Below, piece by piece: positions 25,480 to 34,003 of a stretch of DNA of 64,000 bases; position 1 is the stretch's first letter, and each line of letters starts with the position of its first letter. The stretch spans positions 3,100,001-3,164,000 of the forward strand of contig NZ_CP097289.1 in the NCBI RefSeq assembly GCF_023498005.1, read 5' to 3'. Position numbers and translations under genes: made by a program. The stretch is from Streptomyces durmitorensis (lineage in GTDB: Bacteria > Actinomycetota > Actinomycetes > Streptomycetales > Streptomycetaceae). The notes beneath the pieces are model-generated. The model was not told the origin of the DNA. It was given only the letters and a program-made list of their open reading frames with translations, and ran no database searches.

Positions 25480-26420
25480 CGGGTGAACTACACGGTGGAG
25501 GGGCGGGCGGGTGAACTACACGGTGGAGGTGGGCCGGAGACGTACAACCGGAGTAGGCCCGCACCCAGGTGGGTGGATGAACTACACGGCGAGGGTAGGC
25601 GAGAAACGTACAACCGGAGTGGGCCCGCACCCAGGTAGGCGGGTGAACAACACGGTGGGGATGGGCCGGAGACGTACAACCGGAGTAGGCCCGCACCCAG
25701 GTGGGTGGATGAACTACACGGCGAGGGTAGGCGAGAAACGCACAACCGGAGTGGGCCCGCACCCAGGTAGGCGGGTGAACAACACGGTGGGGATGGGCCG
25801 GAGACGTACAACCGGAGTAGGCCCGCACCCAGGTGGGTGGATGAACTACACGGCGAGGGTAGGCGAGAAACGCACAACCGGAGTGGGCCCGCACCCAGGT
25901 AGGCGGGTGAACAACACGGTGGGGATGGGCCGGAGACGTACAACCGGAGTAGGCCCGCACCCAGGTGGGTGGATGAACTACACAGTGCGGGTAGGCGAGA
26001 AACGCACAACCGGAGTGGGCCCGCACCCAGGTAGGCGGGTGAACAACACGGTGGGGATGGGCCGGAGACGTACAACCGGAGTAGGCCCGCACCCAGGTGG
26101 GTGGATGAACTACACAGTGCGGGTAGGCGAGAAACGCACAACCGGAGTGGGCCCGCACCCAGGTAGGCGGGTGAACAACACGGTGGGGATGGGCCGGAGA
26201 CGTACAACCGGAGTAGGCCCGCACCCAGGTGGGTGGGTGAACTACACGGTGCGGGTAGGCGAGAAACGTACAACCGGAGTGGGCCCGCACCCAGGTAGGC
26301 GGGTGAACAACACGGTGGGGATGGGCCGGAGACGTACAACCGGAGTAGGCCCGCACCCAGGTGGGTGGGTGAACTACACGGTGCGGGTAGGCGGGAAACG
26401 TACAACCGGGGTGGGCCCCG
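25480..26420. repeat. Tandem repeat array 3 (66-bp units in 132-bp pairs)
   Basis: Fourteen 66-bp units are marked by ACAACCGGAGT at 66-bp intervals from about 25543 to 26402. Two alternating versions (GGATGGGCCGGAGACG and GGTAGGCGAGAAACG) give a 132-bp higher-order unit. Later copies share variants (CACAGTGCGGG against CACGGCGAGGG), as expected from unequal crossing-over. Because 66 is divisible by three and the unit lacks stops, long frames run through on both strands. They lack a ribosome site and Streptomyces codon bias, so I do not call a gene. Confidence 0.9.
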
Positions 26421-26507
26421 GCGACATCGGCAGGACGTGGCGTGCCCCCCAGCCATGGGAGCCCGGGACCCACGCACCCGCAGTCGGCAGTGCTCGTGAG
26501 GGGACGT

Positions 26508-26599
26508 GCCGGTATGTCTGCCCGGAGCACGGTTCCCTGCGCTCCAGCAGCGAAGCAACCCCACGGCCACCGGACGATAGCGAGGACGGACATACCGGC
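26508..26599. repeat. 92-bp segment with 13-bp terminal inverted repeats
   Basis: GCCGGTATGTCTG (26508-26520) is the inverse complement of 26587-26599 with one mismatch. The 66 bp between them has no open frame of note. It could be a large hairpin, a miniature inverted-repeat element or a regulatory dyad. The rest of 26421-26668 shows nothing else. Confidence 0.5.
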
Positions 26600-26668
26600 G
26601 CGGCCCCGCCCCCACAGACGCACCGCACCCGAACCGCACCAGGCACCGCCCTCCCCCGGACACCACAA

Positions 26669-26703
26669 AGGCCGGGCCCGGGGGAACCCCCCGGGCCCGG
26701 CCT
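26669..26703 (-). terminator. Terminator of ilvE
   Basis: A GC-only hairpin of about 16 bp with an AA loop and one extra C in one arm (26669-26684 with 26687-26703). It lies 21 bp beyond the ilvE stop codon. Confidence 0.85.
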
Positions 26704-26723
26704 CACGACGTACCGCTAAGCCC

Positions 26724-27821
26724 TCAGCCGAGGTCATGCATCCAGCCGTGCCGGTCCTTCGCAGTCCCCCGCTGCACATCCAGCAGCGCTTCCCGCAGCT
26801 TCATCGTCACCGGGCCCGGCTGCCCCCCGCTCTGCGTCCACTCACCCGAGCGGCACTTGACCGTACCCACCGGAGTGATCACCGCGGCGGTACCGCACGC
26901 GAAGACCTCCGTCAGCGTGCCCTCGGACGTGTCCGCCTGCCACTGGTCGATCGAGACACGCGACTCCTCCGACGTGTAGCCGAGGTCACGGGCGACCGTG
27001 AGCAGCGAGTCCCGGGTGATCCCGGCCAGCAGCGAGCCCGTCAACGTCGGCGTCACGATCTTGTCCCCGTACACGAAGTACAGGTTCATCCCGCCGAGCT
27101 CCTCGACCCACTTGTGCTCCACGGCGTCCAGGTACGCGACCTGGTCGCAGCCCTTCTCCGCGGCCTCGGCCTGCGCCAGCAGGGACGCCGCGTAGTTGCC
27201 GCCGGTCTTGGCGTCGCCCACGCCGCCCGGGACCGCCCGCACGCGGTCCTCCGACAGCCAGATCGAGACGGGCTTGACCCCACCGGGGAAGTACGCGCCC
27301 GCGGGGGACGCGATCACGATGAACAGGTACTCGTTGGCCGGCTTCACACCGAGCCCGACCTCGCTCGCGATCATGAACGGACGCAGGTACAGCGACTCCT
27401 CGCCACCGTGCGCCGGCACCCACGCCTTGTCCTGCTTCACCAGCGCGTCGCACGCCTCGATGAACGTCTCGACCGGCAGCTCCGGCATCGCGAGCCGCCG
27501 CGCCGACCGCTGGAAGCGCTCCGCGTTGGCCTCGGGGCGGAAGGAGGCCACCGTGCCGTCGGGCTGGCGGTAGGCCTTCAGGCCCTCGAAGATCTCCTGC
27601 GCGTAGTGCAGGACGTTGGTCGCCGGGTCGAGGGAGAGCGGGCCGTACGGCACGAGCTGACCGTCGTGCCAGCCGCGGCCCTCCGTCCACTTGATCGTCA
27701 CCATGTGATCGGTGAAGTGGCGACCGAACCCGGGGTTGGCCAGGATCGCCTCGCGCTCCGCCGTGGACAGCGGGTTCGCGGTGGGCTTGAGCTCGATCGT
27801 GGGTGTCGGCGTCGTCGTCAT
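26724..27821 (-). CDS. ilvE: Branched-chain amino acid aminotransferase
   Basis: A 365-residue fold-type IV PLP enzyme. It makes the final transamination to valine, leucine and isoleucine, or the first step of their breakdown. Motifs: [16 protein letters not shown] near 70-85, the PLP lysine in [15 protein letters not shown] (about Lys207), and the C-terminal [20 protein letters not shown] binding the cofactor phosphate. The start ATG 27821 follows AAGGAC. It is monocistronic, with a terminator behind and leuB upstream on the same strand beyond a second terminator. Confidence 0.96.
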   Translation of the reverse strand: MTTTPTPTIELKPTANPLSTAEREAILANPGFGRHFTDHMVTIKWTEGRGWHDGQLVPYGPLSLDPATNVLHYAQEIFEGLKAYRQPDGTVASFRPEANAERFQRSARRLAMPELPVETFIEACDALVKQDKAWVPAHGGEESLYLRPFMIASEVGLGVKPANEYLFIVIASPAGAYFPGGVKPVSIWLSEDRVRAVPGGVGDAKTGGNYAASLLAQAEAAEKGCDQVAYLDAVEHKWVEELGGMNLYFVYGDKIVTPTLTGSLLAGITRDSLLTVARDLGYTSEESRVSIDQWQADTSEGTLTEVFACGTAAVITPVGTVKCRSGEWTQSGGQPGPVTMKLREALLDVQRGTAKDRHGWMHDLG

Positions 27822-28004
27822 GAGTACTAGTCCTTCACGGTGTGATGGTGACGGACCGCGCTCACGCCTGTACATCGTGTACTAGGACGTCCGAGCATCC
27901 CTGCATTCCGCGGCCCCACGTTCGATTATCGCTCGCGGGGCGCCGAGGAAGAAACAGCGTGAATGCGGCCCAGGGGTCGATGGTGGCACCCGGAGCCGCA
28001 TACG

Positions 28005-28043
28005 AGAAGCCGCCGGGTCCGTGAACCAGACCCGGCGGCTTCT
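28005..28043 (-). terminator. Terminator of leuB
   Basis: A perfect 15-bp stem (28005-28019 with 28029-28043) with a 9-nt loop. It lies 25 bp past the leuB stop codon, separating leuB from ilvE. Confidence 0.85.
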
Positions 28044-28067
28044 GTGTCGTAAGGACGAGCTACCGGG

Positions 28068-29108
28068 TCAGCCCGCTACTCGTACGGCGAGCGCGTCGCC
28101 GATCTGCTCGGTGGTGCGGACCGAGTCGCCGCGCTCCGAGAGGTCCGCGGAGACGGCGGTCTCGATGCGCGCCGCCTCGTCCTCGTAACCGAGGTGACGC
28201 AGGAGCAGTGCGACGGACAGAACGGTGGCCGACGGGTCGGCCTTGCCCTGGCCCGCGATGTCCGGCGCCGAGCCGTGCACGGGCTCGAACATCGACGGGA
28301 ACTCGCGGCTCGGGTTGATGTTGCCGGAGGCCGCGACGCCGATGCCGCCGGAGACGGCCGCGGCGAGGTCGGTGATGATGTCGCCGAAGAGGTTGTCGGT
28401 GACGATCACGTCGAAGCGGCCCGGGTCGGTGACGAGGTAGATCGTCGCCGCGTCCACGTGGATGTAGTCGGTGGTGACGTCGGGGAAGTCCTTCGCCACC
28501 TCGTTGAAGACGTTCGTCCAGAGGTGACCGGCGTACGCGAGGACGTTGTTCTTGTGGACCAGCGTCAGCTTCTTGCGCGGGCGGGCCTGGGCGCGGGCGA
28601 AGGCGTCACGGACCACGCGCTCCACACCGAAGGCGGTGTTGACGGAGACCTCGGTGGCGACCTCGTGCGGGGTGCCGGTGCGGATCGAGCCGCCGTTGCC
28701 CGTGTACGGGCCCTCGGTCCCTTCGCGTACGACGATGAAGTCGATCTCCGGCTGCCCCGCGAGCGGAGTGGCGACACCCGGAAGGAGCTTCGACGGCCGC
28801 AGGTTGACGTGGTGGTCGAAGAGGAAGCGGAGCTTCAGCAGGAAGCCGCGCTCCAGGACGCCGGACGGGACCGAGGGGTCGCCGATCGCGCCGAGGAGGA
28901 TCGCGTCGTACTGCTTGAGGGCCTCGACGTCGGCGTCGGTGAGGGTCTCACCGGTCGCGTGGTAGCGCTTGGCGCCGAAGTCGAACTCCTTGGTCTCCAG
29001 CTTCACATCCTGCGGGAGGACGGCATTGAGGACCTTGAGCCCCTGGGCCACGACTTCCTGGCCGATTCCATCACCGGGGATCACTGCGAGATTGATGCTG
29101 CGAGACAT
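28068..29108 (-). CDS. leuB: 3-isopropylmalate dehydrogenase
   Basis: A 346-residue member of the isocitrate/isopropylmalate dehydrogenase family. It oxidises 3-isopropylmalate with NAD+ in leucine synthesis; it can also serve citramalate-derived beta-methylmalate in the CimA route. Key segments are [34 protein letters not shown], the catalytic Lys in [19 protein letters not shown] and [20 protein letters not shown], with the NAD-binding aspartate region. The length matches the short actinobacterial type. It is transcribed alone. Confidence 0.96.
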   Translation of the reverse strand: MSRSINLAVIPGDGIGQEVVAQGLKVLNAVLPQDVKLETKEFDFGAKRYHATGETLTDADVEALKQYDAILLGAIGDPSVPSGVLERGFLLKLRFLFDHHVNLRPSKLLPGVATPLAGQPEIDFIVVREGTEGPYTGNGGSIRTGTPHEVATEVSVNTAFGVERVVRDAFARAQARPRKKLTLVHKNNVLAYAGHLWTNVFNEVAKDFPDVTTDYIHVDAATIYLVTDPGRFDVIVTDNLFGDIITDLAAAVSGGIGVAASGNINPSREFPSMFEPVHGSAPDIAGQGKADPSATVLSVALLLRHLGYEDEAARIETAVSADLSERGDSVRTTEQIGDALAVRVAG

Positions 29109-29259
29109 ACGGGCACCCTACGCTCCGTCCCACGGGATGACACTCGCAGTCCGGCATGCGGACACCCCTGGTCACGCCACGGCCGCGCCACCACATGGCC
29201 ACTCCCTCTTCACCCGCAGGCCTGGTGGGAGTTGGCACCCACTGGGAAGTTCTCCTTCC

Positions 29260-30849
29260 ATGGACACCCCGAATGTCGGCATACCGGAGCGGCTCGCGGC
29301 CGGGATGAGCATGCCGGAGCAGCACGAGTACCTGCGCAGGAAGCTCTCCCGCCGCAAGGTCCTGGCCAGTTCGTTCGCCACCGCGGGCACGGTCGGCGGG
29401 ATCGGCCTGCTCGCCGGCAGCTCGGGCAACGCCCACGGTGAGGGCGCGTCGGCGTCGAGCCCGCTCGCCGCGCCGTCCGCGCCCGTGAAGGTCGACGGCA
29501 GACTGGTGGCGCCCTTCGCCCGGCATCTGGCCTTCGGGGCCGACCCGAAGACGCAGATGCGGGTCTCCTGGCAGGTGCCGTTCGCGGTCAAGTCCCCTTA
29601 CCTGCGGGTGGGTCTCAAGCCCTGGGAGCTGAGCCGGAAGATCGAGGCGGAGGTGCGCGACCTGCGCACTCCCTCCCTGTCGAAGAAGCTGCCCGCGGTC
29701 GAGCAGTACTACCTGCACGCGGCGCTCGACGGCCTCAAGCCCGGCACGACGTACTACTACGGCGTCGGCCACGAGGGCTTCGACCCGGCGTCACCCGAGC
29801 GGATGGCGACGATCGGCTCCTTCCGCACGGCGCCCGCGACACCGGAGAAGTTCGTCTTCACGGCCTTCGGCGACCAGGGCGTGAGCTACGACGCGCTCGC
29901 CAACGACCAGTTGATCCTGGGCCAGAACCCGTCCTTCCACCTGCACGCGGGCGACATCTGCTACGCGGACAGCACCGGGCACGGCAAGGAGTCCGACACG
30001 TACGACGCGCGGGTGTGGGACACCTTCCTCGCGCAGACGGAGTCGGTGGCGAAGTCGGTCCCGTGGATGGTCACGACGGGCAACCACGACATGGAGGCGT
30101 GGTACTCGCCGAACGGCTACGGCGGCCAGAGCGCCCGCTGGTCGCTCCCCGAGAACGGCTTCGACCCGAGGAACGCGCCGGGCGTCTACTCCTTCACGTA
30201 CGGCAATGTCGGCGTCGTCGCGCTCGACGCGAACGACGTCTCGTACGAGATCCCCGCCAACAAGGGCTACACGGACGGCAAGCAGACCGCCTGGCTGGAC
30301 AAGCGCCTGGGCGAGCTGCGGGCGGACGGTTCCATCGACTTCGTGGTGGTCTTCTTCCACCACTGCATGTACTCGACGTCGACGCACGCATCCGACGGCG
30401 GGGTGCGCGACGCGTGGCTGGAGCTGTTCACCAAGCACCAGGTGGACCTGGTCGTCAACGGCCACAACCACGTCTACGAACGCACCGACGCGATCAAGGG
30501 CGGCGAGGTCGGCAAGCCCGTGCCGGTCGGCGCGTCGACCGATCCGACGCGCGACGGCATCGTGTACGTCACCGCGGGCGGCGCGGGCAAGGACCTCTAC
30601 AGCTTCCCGGCGGGCGTGAAGGACAGCTTCGAGGGGCACGTCGAGGACCGGGACTCGATCCTGTCGTTCCACTGGACGAAGTCGCGCCTTCCCGACCCGG
30701 ACCGGGTGGAGTGGTCACGGGTGCGGTACACCGGCTTCTCGTTCCTCGCGGTGGAGGTGACGGCCGGTGTGAACCCGAAGCTGACGGTCTCCGCGCTCGC
30801 CGAGAGCGGTGAGCGCGTGGACCACTTCGAGGTGGTGCGCGGTAAGTAG
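29260..30849 (+). CDS. Tat-exported metallophosphoesterase (purple acid phosphatase type)
   Basis: A 529-residue protein. A twin-arginine signal is visible: SRRKVLASSFATAGTVGGIG near residues 30-50. A fibronectin-like N-terminal domain (about 75-190; MRVSWQVPFAVKSPYLRVG) precedes the calcineurin-like catalytic domain. Metal motifs are FTAFGDQG, HAGDICYAD, TTGNHDME, VVFFHHCMYS and NGHNHVYERT. This is the arrangement of purple acid phosphatases. It should release phosphate from organic esters outside the cell. The start could also be the ATG at residue 16 or 18; all keep the Tat signal. It is divergent from leuB. Confidence 0.9.
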   Translation: MDTPNVGIPERLAAGMSMPEQHEYLRRKLSRRKVLASSFATAGTVGGIGLLAGSSGNAHGEGASASSPLAAPSAPVKVDGRLVAPFARHLAFGADPKTQMRVSWQVPFAVKSPYLRVGLKPWELSRKIEAEVRDLRTPSLSKKLPAVEQYYLHAALDGLKPGTTYYYGVGHEGFDPASPERMATIGSFRTAPATPEKFVFTAFGDQGVSYDALANDQLILGQNPSFHLHAGDICYADSTGHGKESDTYDARVWDTFLAQTESVAKSVPWMVTTGNHDMEAWYSPNGYGGQSARWSLPENGFDPRNAPGVYSFTYGNVGVVALDANDVSYEIPANKGYTDGKQTAWLDKRLGELRADGSIDFVVVFFHHCMYSTSTHASDGGVRDAWLELFTKHQVDLVVNGHNHVYERTDAIKGGEVGKPVPVGASTDPTRDGIVYVTAGGAGKDLYSFPAGVKDSFEGHVEDRDSILSFHWTKSRLPDPDRVEWSRVRYTGFSFLAVEVTAGVNPKLTVSALAESGERVDHFEVVRGK

Positions 30850-30872
30850 GGGCTGGCGGTGGCGCGGGCGGG

Positions 30873-31010
30873 TCAGTGACCCGTCTCGCCGCCGTTGTCC
30901 CTGCGGTCGAGGGCGCGCTGCAGGGCCGCTGCGGCGTTCTTGCGCTCGGAATCGCTGGTACGGCTGGTACGGGAGGCGTGGCGGACTCGGCGTGCGGTCG
31001 TCTCGGCCAT
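30873..31010 (-). CDS. Small basic hypothetical protein
   Basis: A 45-residue ORF, MAETTARRVRHASRTSRTSD and 25 further residues. It has AAGGAG 9 bp upstream of its ATG. It is Arg/Ala-rich and should be a charged helix (SERKNAAAALQRALDRRDNG). A repeated GGTACGGCT DNA unit encodes SRT-SRT. The strong ribosome site and convergent position support a real gene. The function is unknown. Confidence 0.65.
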   Translation of the reverse strand: MAETTARRVRHASRTSRTSDSERKNAAAALQRALDRRDNGGETGH

Positions 31011-31206
31011 GGGGAATCCACTCCTTGAGGGAAGGGGGTACTGGTACTTCGAGACGCCGGAGAGGCGGGGAGCGGCGGAGCCACAGGGGTTGCCTGCACG
31101 GGGCTCCGGCTCACGACCGCCATTCGCTTGGTCGAGCGAGACGTTCGGCTCCTACAAAGCTAAGCGAGGACGGAGCGTCTGTCTCCACAATTACTCGGAC
31201 TTCCTA

Positions 31207-32151
31207 CTATCTGAGACGGGCTTCACTCCCGGCCCCTCCTTCGGCCGCTCTGAGCTCGCGGATCAGGGCCCGCACGGCGACAGTGGCGGCCTGCTCCGGG
31301 GTGGTGACATAGCCCACCGAACGTGACGGGCGCTCCGGACCGAGATCGGTGATCTCGATTCCGTCCGGTGCTCCGTTCAGCGAGAGCGCGGGCATGATCG
31401 CCATGCCGAGACCCCTGCTCACCATCGAGAGCACTGCTCCGTCGTCCTCGGTCAGGACGGTCGCCTTCGGGATCCAGTCCTGCCCGGCCCACCACGTCCG
31501 GGTGTAGGAGCCGCAGTTCTCGTGCCAGTCCACCAGCGGCAGGGAGCGCGGGTCGGGGTGTCCGGCCGGGTGCACCAGCGAATAGGGCTCCTCGATCAGT
31601 ACGTCGCCGATGAGCCCGGCGGGCACCGGCGAGGTCGCCCCGATCGTCGCGATGCCCAGGTCCGCGCGCCCCTGTGCCACCTCGCCCGCGGTGCCCGCGC
31701 CCAGCTCGCGCACGACGCGCACCTCCGGCTCGATGCCCGGGTGGCGGGCGGTGAGGCGCTCCAGGACGGGCGGAAGGAGGTACAGGGCCACGCTGCGGAA
31801 GGCGGCGATGCGCAGCGGTCCCGCGACCGTGCCCCGTTCGGCGCCGCGGGCCTCGGCCGCCAGGGTGTCCAGGAGCCGCAGGACGCGCCGGGCGTGCGCG
31901 GCAGCGGCGGCACCGGCCGCGGTCGGCGTCGCGCCCTTCCGGCCCCGCTCGAAGAGCACCGCGCCGACCTTGCGTTCCGTCCCGCGTATGGAGTGCGAGA
32001 CCGCGGACTGCGTGAGGCCGAGCGCCTTGGCCGCCGCCGAGAACCCGCGCTCGCTGTCGACGGCGACGAGGACGCGGAGTTCGTGGGGCGCGAGGTCGGC
32101 GGCCCGGGTGGCGGACGCGGCTCCAGGAGCGCTCTTCGCGGCTGTGTCCAT
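31207..32151 (-). CDS. LysR family transcriptional regulator
   Basis: A 314-residue LysR regulator. The winged helix-turn-helix lies at about 20-75 (FSAAAKALGLTQSAVSHSIRG), followed by the substrate-binding domain (GPLRIAAFRSVALYLLPPVL to the end). The ATG at 32151 was preferred to 32163 for its AGGTGGGA site. It is divergent from the oxidoreductase gene, with a T-N11-A type dyad between them at 32170-32188. It likely controls that gene and itself; the inducer is unknown. Confidence 0.92.
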   Translation of the reverse strand: MDTAAKSAPGAASATRAADLAPHELRVLVAVDSERGFSAAAKALGLTQSAVSHSIRGTERKVGAVLFERGRKGATPTAAGAAAAAHARRVLRLLDTLAAEARGAERGTVAGPLRIAAFRSVALYLLPPVLERLTARHPGIEPEVRVVRELGAGTAGEVAQGRADLGIATIGATSPVPAGLIGDVLIEEPYSLVHPAGHPDPRSLPLVDWHENCGSYTRTWWAGQDWIPKATVLTEDDGAVLSMVSRGLGMAIMPALSLNGAPDGIEITDLGPERPSRSVGYVTTPEQAATVAVRALIRELRAAEGGAGSEARLR

Positions 32152-32169
32152 CGGGGGTCCCACCTGCTT

Positions 32170-32188
32170 CTATGAGGGCTCTTCATAG
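32170..32188. promoter_or_regulatory. LysR-type operator
   Basis: CTATGA and TCATAG form a 6-bp inverted repeat with a 7-bp spacer, 18 bp from the lysR start. This fits the LysR T-N11-A consensus and the divergent arrangement. Confidence 0.6.
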
Positions 32189-32252
32189 TCCGGGCCGTTC
32201 CATGAGCGCAACCCTCTCCCCCGCCCCCGCATTCCTCCGTACGGTCACCGCC

Positions 32253-33257
32253 ATGACCGAGACCGCACGCACCGTGCACCAGACCGCCCGCCCCCACGGC
32301 TTCCCCACCCCCGGCCACTTCGCGTTCGTGGAGTCCGCGCTGCCCGAACCCGCCCCGGGCACGGCCCTGGTGGAGAACCTCTACTGGTCGGTTGACCCCT
32401 ACCACCGCGAAATGATGGACGGTGAGTTCGCGCTGAACGCCCCCTTGGAGGGCCGCGCGCTCGGCCGCGTCGTGGAATCCCGCGACCCCGCGCTCCGCGA
32501 GGGCGAGCTCGTCTTCCACCGGCAGGGCTGGCGCACCCACTCCGTCGTCACCCCCGAAGAGGCGCGCACCCTCCCCCGCTTCGACGGCGTACCGCTCTCC
32601 GCGCACCTGAGCATCCTCGGCGGCACCGGCCTGACCGCCTACGTCGGCCTCACCCGCGTCGCCGAACTCCGCGAGGGGCAGGACGTGTTCGTCTCCGCGG
32701 CGGCCGGAGCCGTGGGCACGGCCACCGGGCGGCTGGCCCGGCTGATCGGCGCGGGACGGCTCGTCGGCAGCGCGGGCACGGCGGCGAAGGCGGCGTACCT
32801 GACGGAACACGTCGGCTACGACGAGGCGTTCGACTACCACACGGGCCCGACGGCCGAACTGCTCGCGAAGGCGGCGCCCGACGGGATCGATGTCTACATC
32901 GACAACGTCGGCGGTGAGCCCCTCGAAGCCGCGATCTCCTCGCTGCGCGAGTTCGGGCGGATCGTACGCATCGGCACGATCGCCCAGTACAACAGCACCG
33001 GCGCGCCGTACACCCTGCGCAACCTCCCCGACATCGTGGAGAAGAGCCTGCGCATGGAGGGCTTCCATGTCCGCAACTACCGTGATCTGCAAGAGGAGTT
33101 GTACGAGTTCGTGGTGCCGCACCTGCAGAGCGGGCGCGTCGGGCTCGACGAGACCGTGGTGGAGGGCTTCGACGGGATCGTGGACGCGTTCCTGGGGATG
33201 CTGCGGGGCGAGAACCGGGGCAAGATCATCGTGCGGGCAGCGGGAGCGGATGCCTGA
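32253..33257 (+). CDS. NADP-dependent MDR-type oxidoreductase (PTGR/CurA-like)
   Basis: A 334-residue zinc-independent medium-chain reductase. N-terminal features PGTALVENLYWSVDPYHREMM and EGRALGRVV are typical of 2-alkenal/prostaglandin reductase-like enzymes. The nucleotide site is VFVSAAAGAVGTATGRLARLIG, and IDVYIDNVGG follows. These enzymes reduce alpha,beta-unsaturated ketones or aldehydes. No strong ribosome site precedes ATG 32253; start choice is by homology. It is probably regulated by the divergent LysR protein. Confidence 0.92.
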   Translation: MTETARTVHQTARPHGFPTPGHFAFVESALPEPAPGTALVENLYWSVDPYHREMMDGEFALNAPLEGRALGRVVESRDPALREGELVFHRQGWRTHSVVTPEEARTLPRFDGVPLSAHLSILGGTGLTAYVGLTRVAELREGQDVFVSAAAGAVGTATGRLARLIGAGRLVGSAGTAAKAAYLTEHVGYDEAFDYHTGPTAELLAKAAPDGIDVYIDNVGGEPLEAAISSLREFGRIVRIGTIAQYNSTGAPYTLRNLPDIVEKSLRMEGFHVRNYRDLQEELYEFVVPHLQSGRVGLDETVVEGFDGIVDAFLGMLRGENRGKIIVRAAGADA

Positions 33258-33342
33258 CCGGCAGAAGCGCGCCCGGAGCTGAGCGCTCCGTGGGAAGGAC
33301 GGTGCTGGGCTGCGGGCCGGTGGGGGCTGGTCGCGCAGTTCC

Positions 33343-33364
33343 CCGCGCCCCTTACGGGGCGCGG
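33343..33364. terminator. Interspersed hairpin repeat/terminator
   Basis: A perfect 9-bp stem with loop TTAC (33343-33351 with 33356-33364) sits in the sequence GTCGCGCAGTTCCCCGCGCC. I know this as a very common Streptomyces intergenic element. It lies between convergent genes and probably terminates both. Confidence 0.75.
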
Positions 33365-33399
33365 TACCGCACCGGATGCGCCGAGTCCCAAGAGTCCGC

Positions 33400-33927
33400 T
33401 CAGAAGATGTCCCCGTCGCGCCAGTCGACGAGGAGTTCGTGCGCCGGGTCCAGGTCGGCGCCCCAGAGCAGCGGGGGATCCTCGTCCGGCATGTGGATCA
33501 CGCCCTCGGGGCCGAGGGTGCCGACCGTGCCCTTCCACTCCCGCCAGCCGCGCGCGAGGTAGAGCCGCTGCCCCTCGTCCGACGCCGAGAGCGCGCCCAG
33601 CGCGTACGCACGGTCGATGACGCGCTCCAGGACACCCATCACCTGCCCGCCCAGGCCCTGCCGCTGCCGGTCGGGACGGACGGCGACCGCTTCGACGTAA
33701 CCGACGCGCAGCGAACGGCCGTCGTGCAGGATCCGGCGCTGCACCACGGAGCCGTGCGCGAGGAGGAGGCCGGAGCCGTCGTGCACGAGGGCGTGCACAC
33801 CGCCGAGGCCGTGGTCCCAGTCCTGATCACTGAAGTCCCCGTCGAACGCCTCGTCCATCAGGGCGCGTGCGGCGCGCAGTTCGGTGGGGTCGAGATCGTG
33901 GGTATGGGCCGTACGCAGCGTGGTCAC
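33400..33927 (-). CDS. GNAT acetyltransferase, aminoglycoside 2'-N-acetyltransferase AAC(2')-I-like
   Basis: A 175-residue GNAT protein that matches the AAC(2')-I family over its whole length. Shared blocks are GDFSDQDWDHGLGGVHALV, VGYVEAVAVRPD with the acetyl-CoA loop RQRQGLGG, GALSASDEGQRLYLARGW, and the final DWRDGDIF. AAC(2') enzymes acetylate the 2'-amino group of aminoglycosides; chromosomal copies may have other natural substrates. The GTG 33927 start fits the family. It is a single gene with no aminoglycoside biosynthesis genes nearby. Confidence 0.88.
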   Translation of the reverse strand: MTTLRTAHTHDLDPTELRAARALMDEAFDGDFSDQDWDHGLGGVHALVHDGSGLLLAHGSVVQRRILHDGRSLRVGYVEAVAVRPDRQRQGLGGQVMGVLERVIDRAYALGALSASDEGQRLYLARGWREWKGTVGTLGPEGVIHMPDEDPPLLWGADLDPAHELLVDWRDGDIF

Positions 33928-34003
33928 CCCACCACCGTACTCAGGCCATATCTGAGTACGCACGCCGATTTGCCGGCGGCCGGGCGGCGGCAGAGTCGGT
34001 GCC

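Noticed and set aside
25480..26420. CRISPR array
   Set aside because: Units are contiguous 66-bp repeats with no unique spacers, and no cas genes are in the window.
25511..26719. A plus-strand repeat protein of about 400 residues
   Set aside because: It has no ribosome site or codon bias. The frame is open only because the 66-bp unit is a multiple of three and lacks stops.
25274..26779. A 760-codon minus-strand frame that joins array 3 to the methyltransferase
   Set aside because: Only the last 258 codons show protein-like composition and homology, and they have their own start with a ribosome site. The rest is translated tandem repeat.
27862..27906. Full annotation of an ilvE leader peptide
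   Set aside because: It has no terminator or clear ribosome site, so it is kept only as a low-interest finding.
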